From Euryodendron excelsum (lineage: Eukaryota; Streptophyta; Magnoliopsida; Ericales; Pentaphylacaceae), in assembly GCA_033060915.1 (NCBI GenBank), contig CM065381.1, positions 7,291,501 through 7,355,500 of the forward strand: a DNA stretch of 64,000 nucleotides, given 5' to 3'. A program made the translations under genes and the position numbers. The first letter of the stretch is position 1, and the number at the start of each line of letters is the position of its first letter. Of this stretch, positions 60,541 through 64,000 are shown one piece after another. The notes below the pieces were generated by a model. That model saw only the letters and a list, made by a program, of their open reading frames with translations. It had not been told where the DNA came from and did no database searches.

Positions 60541-60700
60541 TACTAACATGTGTCTGGCACATTTTAAGCATTTTTTGTCTGATTGTACGTAATGTTGGTA
60601 ATTATATTTTCAGTGTTAAAAATTATAAAAACACAAATTTTAACACTTTGTATAACTAAATAAAACGTACTTAAAATGTACTCTTAGGACACATGTTAGC
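60541..60700. mobile_element. Foldback MITE, ~160 bp (copy 2)
   Basis: TACTAACATGTGTC on the left and GGACACATGTTAGC on the right, with CACATTTTAAGC / ACTTAAAATGT inside, match the element at 57387. It has more internal mismatches than copy 1. Confidence 0.82.
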
Positions 60701-61273
60701 AAGACCCTTCATTTAATATGAAAATAACATAAGAACAAAAAAAGAAGAAGTCACGCTCATAATTTTGGGGCGCTCTGTTGCGAAAAAAAAAAAAAAAAAA
60801 AGGTTATATCCACTCCATTTCAATTTTCATTTTTGGAACACATGGCACGTGCTAGTAGGGTCACAGGTCATTTATCGTGGGCTAGTTTCCACCAGATCAT
60901 CACAAACTTTAGAAAAGTACAAAATGTTGTAGGTTAGAAAATGTGTAGCATCACGCCGACATGATATGTGGTTGTTCGGACGTGAGAAATTTAAAAAAAG
61001 ACGATATATATCGTGATACGATAAATTATTAGTGCGATATTGAAAAAGAGAGATTTCTTAATAAACTCTTTACTTTATCCATTTAATGTGACGTCTGGGA
61101 CACGCGAAATTAAAGTAAAAAAAAAAAAAATCAGTACTAGGTAGTGGTATGTCTTCTGTACTCGCAGCAGTACTTATAGAAGTTACACTCGCAGCGCATG
61201 AGAAGTTCTTGCCAGTTTGATCGATAAATTTTTAATAATAAAATAATACCGGCTGCTGCCACATTAAAAAAAA
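60700..61273. other. Intergenic DNA, no gene
   Basis: A-rich tracts (60784-60801 and 61118-61130) and an ATATATCGTGATACGATA stretch at about 61005-61022. No coding or RNA gene is supported. Confidence 0.45.
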
Positions 61274-61726
61274 GGAGTTATTACACTTTTATCCTCTTGT
61301 TTAAAATTATATAAATTTTTATAATTTAAAAGTGAATAAATATTTTATGTGATTTGAATTTATTTTAAAAATAAATAAAAATTATTAAATTTAATAAAAA
61401 TTATTATAGAAATATTTTTTTTATTTATTTCTTCAAATCAAAATATTAAAAAGACAATTTAATCATTTATAACAAAAAGAAATTTGTCTTTCAAGAGATT
61501 TTTTTGGGTATAAAATGATCCAATCGTCTTTTTAATGTTCTAATTTGAAAATATAAAATAACAAAAATACCTCTATGAAAGAATTTTAATTAAATATAAT
61601 GGTTTTCATACATTTTGTAGATAAATTCAAATCAGAGAGAGATTATGTGTTCACTTTTAAATTACAAGGGGGTCATCTGATTTTGATTCAAATCACAAGA
61701 GGGTAAAATATAATTACCGCTAAAAA
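61274..61726. mobile_element. Foldback MITE (family of 39256-39636)
   Basis: The left end GAGTTATTACACTTTTATCC pairs with the right end GGGTAAAATATAATTACCGC, and the interior again has AATCGTCTTT and AACAAAAATACC landmarks. Its right end is also the start of the tandemly duplicated segment that follows. Confidence 0.68.
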
Positions 61727-63780
61727 AACTCATCAAATACACTTGAGGATAAAATCTAATAACATTATTTTCATAATCTTTGAAGAAAAATACTAATTTT
61801 TGTTCCTCACCAAATCTTTGCTCCAAACATAACATGAAATCGGATATTTAGTTGTTAGAGAGAGAGGAGAGTAAAATAACATAAAACAAAAATAAGTAAA
61901 AATTTAAGATCTTCCTTTCTCTTCTATTATTCTTGATAAATTCAGATTCAAAACACAACATAAACATCAAATTTTAATCCGACCTCTTAACATGTTTCAA
62001 TGCTTTATAATCATTTTTGTCAATTTCTTTAAATACTGTTTAATTCATAACTTATAATGTTATATTGCAACAACAAGGGGTAATTCAATCGTAACGCTAA
62101 GCAAGATTTTAAATTCGATTTCTCACCCGCCCTCTTGTGGCCAGGTATTATTATGCAATGCATGAAGGTGCACTTCTATTTCATTAACTTGTTATATTAA
62201 TATTTTATCCATATTGACATCCCATGCATCGGTTGTGGAAGACCCCGTTAGATATTGTTTTGTTTTCACTTTTTGTGTTATTGGAAGCAAAACAATGTGA
62301 ACGTCTCATTTTTTGTGTTTTTAGTTATAATTAAAAATTTTGAGAACACTCTTGATTTCATTATAATAAGAAAATAGGGTTTTGGAAATTCAGAAACTTG
62401 CTCTTGTTTATAAAAACTAAGGTGTTTTTAAAAAATTTTGAAAATAGATTTCAAAACAGACAAAAATATTTTTCAGAATCAATTTACGAAAAACGAATTT
62501 CCGCTATTTTCACTAGCAAATGCTGCTTTCACTAGAATTGTTCTGTCCAGCATCCAATTCACATGAGACAGAGAGAGAGAGAGGATGGTGGTTGTGAGGT
62601 GGTCCAATCTTTTCTTTTAGCGCGTCGATCCACGCGCACTACGGCCAGAATTACTATATATATTTTTGAGTTGATAACTAAACGGGTATCAGGTTTTTTT
62701 TTTTGGCATGCGAACCTCCAATAATTCACTCTATTGGAAAATGTAATTACAAGAGAGTAAAATGTAATTACCGCTAAAAAAACTCATCAAATTCACTTGA
62801 GGATAAAATCTAATAACATTATTTTCATAATCTTTGAAGAAAAATACTAATTTTTTTACCTCACCAGATCTTTGCTTCAAACATAACATGAAATCGGATA
62901 TTTAGTTATTAGAGAGAGAGGAGGGTAAAATAACATAAAACAAAAATAAGTAAAAATTTAAGATCTTCCTTTCTCTTCTATTATTCTTGATAAATTCAGA
63001 TTCAAAACATAACATAAACATCAAATTTTAATCCGACCTCTTAACATGTTTCAATGCTTTATAATCATTTTTGTCAATTTCTTTAAATACTGTTTAATTC
63101 ATAACTTATAATGTTATATTGCAACAACAAGGGGTAATTCAATCGTAACGCTAAGCAAGATTTTAAATTCGATTTCTCACCCGCCCTCTTGTGGCCAGGT
63201 ATTATTATGCAATGCATGAAGGTGCACTTCTATTTCATTAACTTGTTATATTAATATTTTATCCATATTGACATCCCATGCATCGGTTGCGGAAGACCCC
63301 GTTAGATATTGTTTTGTTTTCACTTTTTGTGTTACTGGAAGCAAAACAATGTGAACGTCTCATTTTTTGTGTTTTTAGTTATAATTAAAAATTTTGAGAA
63401 CACTCTTGATTTCATTATAATATGAAAATAGGGTTTTGGAAATTCAGAAACTTGCTCTTGTTTATAAAAACTAAGGTGTTTTTAAAAAATTTTGAAAATA
63501 GATTTCAAAACAGACAAAAATATTTTTCAGAATCAATTTACAAAAGACGATTTTCCGCTATTTTCACTAGCAAATGCTATTTTCACTAGAATTGTTCTGT
63601 CCAGCGTCCAATTCACATGAGAGAGAGAGAGAGGATGGTGGTTGTGAGGTGGTCCAATCTTATCTTTTAGCGAGTCGATCCACGCACACTACGGCCAGAA
63701 TTACTTTATATATTTTTGAGTTGATAACTAAACGGGTATCAGGTTTGGTTTTTGGCATGCGAACCTCCAATAAATCACTT
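61694..63780. repeat. Recent ~1.05-kb tandem duplication (two copies)
   Basis: Copy 1 covers about 61694-62746 and copy 2 about 62747-63780. TAATTACCGC at 61711 recurs at 62765 (offset 1054); CGAACCTCCA at 62711 recurs at 63760 (offset 1049). By eye there are about two dozen substitutions and small indels over the whole length. Each copy contains a SINE-like stretch (GGGGTAATTCAATCGTAACG...AAATTCGATTTCTCACCCG), a GA tract and a GTCGATCCACGC segment. The 78-residue open frame at 63574-63810 is a chance frame in copy 2. Confidence 0.93.
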
Positions 63781-64000
63781 TCCAATGTGATTAAAGGCAA
63801 TTCATATTAAGACTAAAAGATTTACAACAGAGATAAACCTCTCGCGGCATAATTTTAAAGGGTTCAAATTCATTACTTTAAGTTTACAGCTTATTTTTAT
63901 TTTCAATGAGTTACTTCTGAGAGTCAAATGGGATAAGACTTTGCCAAAAAAGAAAAAAACAATAGAATGAGGCCGGCCTCATTGTTTTTTACTACAAAAG
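63781..64000. other. Unannotated end of the window
   Basis: Nothing recognisable past the tandem duplication. Confidence 0.5.

Noticed and set aside
1..64000. A new multi-gene system (defence island, biosynthetic cluster or viral integration)
   Set aside because: The four genes belong to unrelated, well-known plant families, and the rest is non-autonomous repeat DNA; no set of genes shares a pathway or orientation.

Overview
The window is nuclear DNA from a flowering plant. The evidence is long introns with GT-AG (and one GC-AG) borders, AT-rich intergenic DNA, abundant (CT)n/(GA)n microsatellites, plant-specific gene families (AUX/IAA, R2R3-MYB) and a dense population of plant-type MITEs, tRNA-derived SINEs and LTR remnants. 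The gene structures fit a eudicot, perhaps a woody one, but I cannot name the species. No bacterial operon, CRISPR array, viral genome or intact autonomous transposon was seen.

Layout. (1) About 2.4-22 kb, + strand: the 3' 12 coding exons of a TBC-domain Rab GTPase-activating protein (Gyp7/TBC1D15 type). Its N-terminal exons lie left of the window. Its introns hold a Tourist-like MITE, a decayed LINE fragment, two SINEs, a 220-bp tandem duplication and a 1.9-kb solo LTR; the LTR sits in an intron with a GC donor. (2) 22.9-23.9 kb, - strand: a complete three-exon R2R3-MYB gene of the bHLH-interacting type, convergent with the TBC gene. (3) About 24-37 kb: no confident gene, but a second solo LTR of the same family, SINE fragments, MITEs, several short tandem duplications, and one possible 60-residue two-TM ORF downstream of a G-box cluster. 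(4) 37.5-39.8 kb, + strand: a complete four-exon AUX/IAA repressor gene (IAA29-like, 219 aa). (5) 40-45 kb: repeats, including a hAT-type MITE nested in a larger foldback element. (6) 45.2-53.6 kb, + strand: a probable non-coding leader exon, a long leader intron full of MITEs, and an intronless 363-aa GT17 glycosyltransferase ORF. (7) 53.7-64 kb: no confident gene; a 1.4-kb foldback element with a GC-richer interior, hAT-type and short foldback MITEs, and a recent ~1.05-kb tandem duplication.

The four genes act in separate processes: endosomal/vacuolar Rab inactivation, transcription with bHLH partners, auxin-dependent repression, and Golgi glycan transfer. They show no sign of working as one system. 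The unusual material is in splicing (the GC-AG intron, microsatellites placed at splice sites) and in repeat architecture (solo LTRs with different internal tandem arrays, nested MITEs). All family calls were made by reading the sequence, with no database search.
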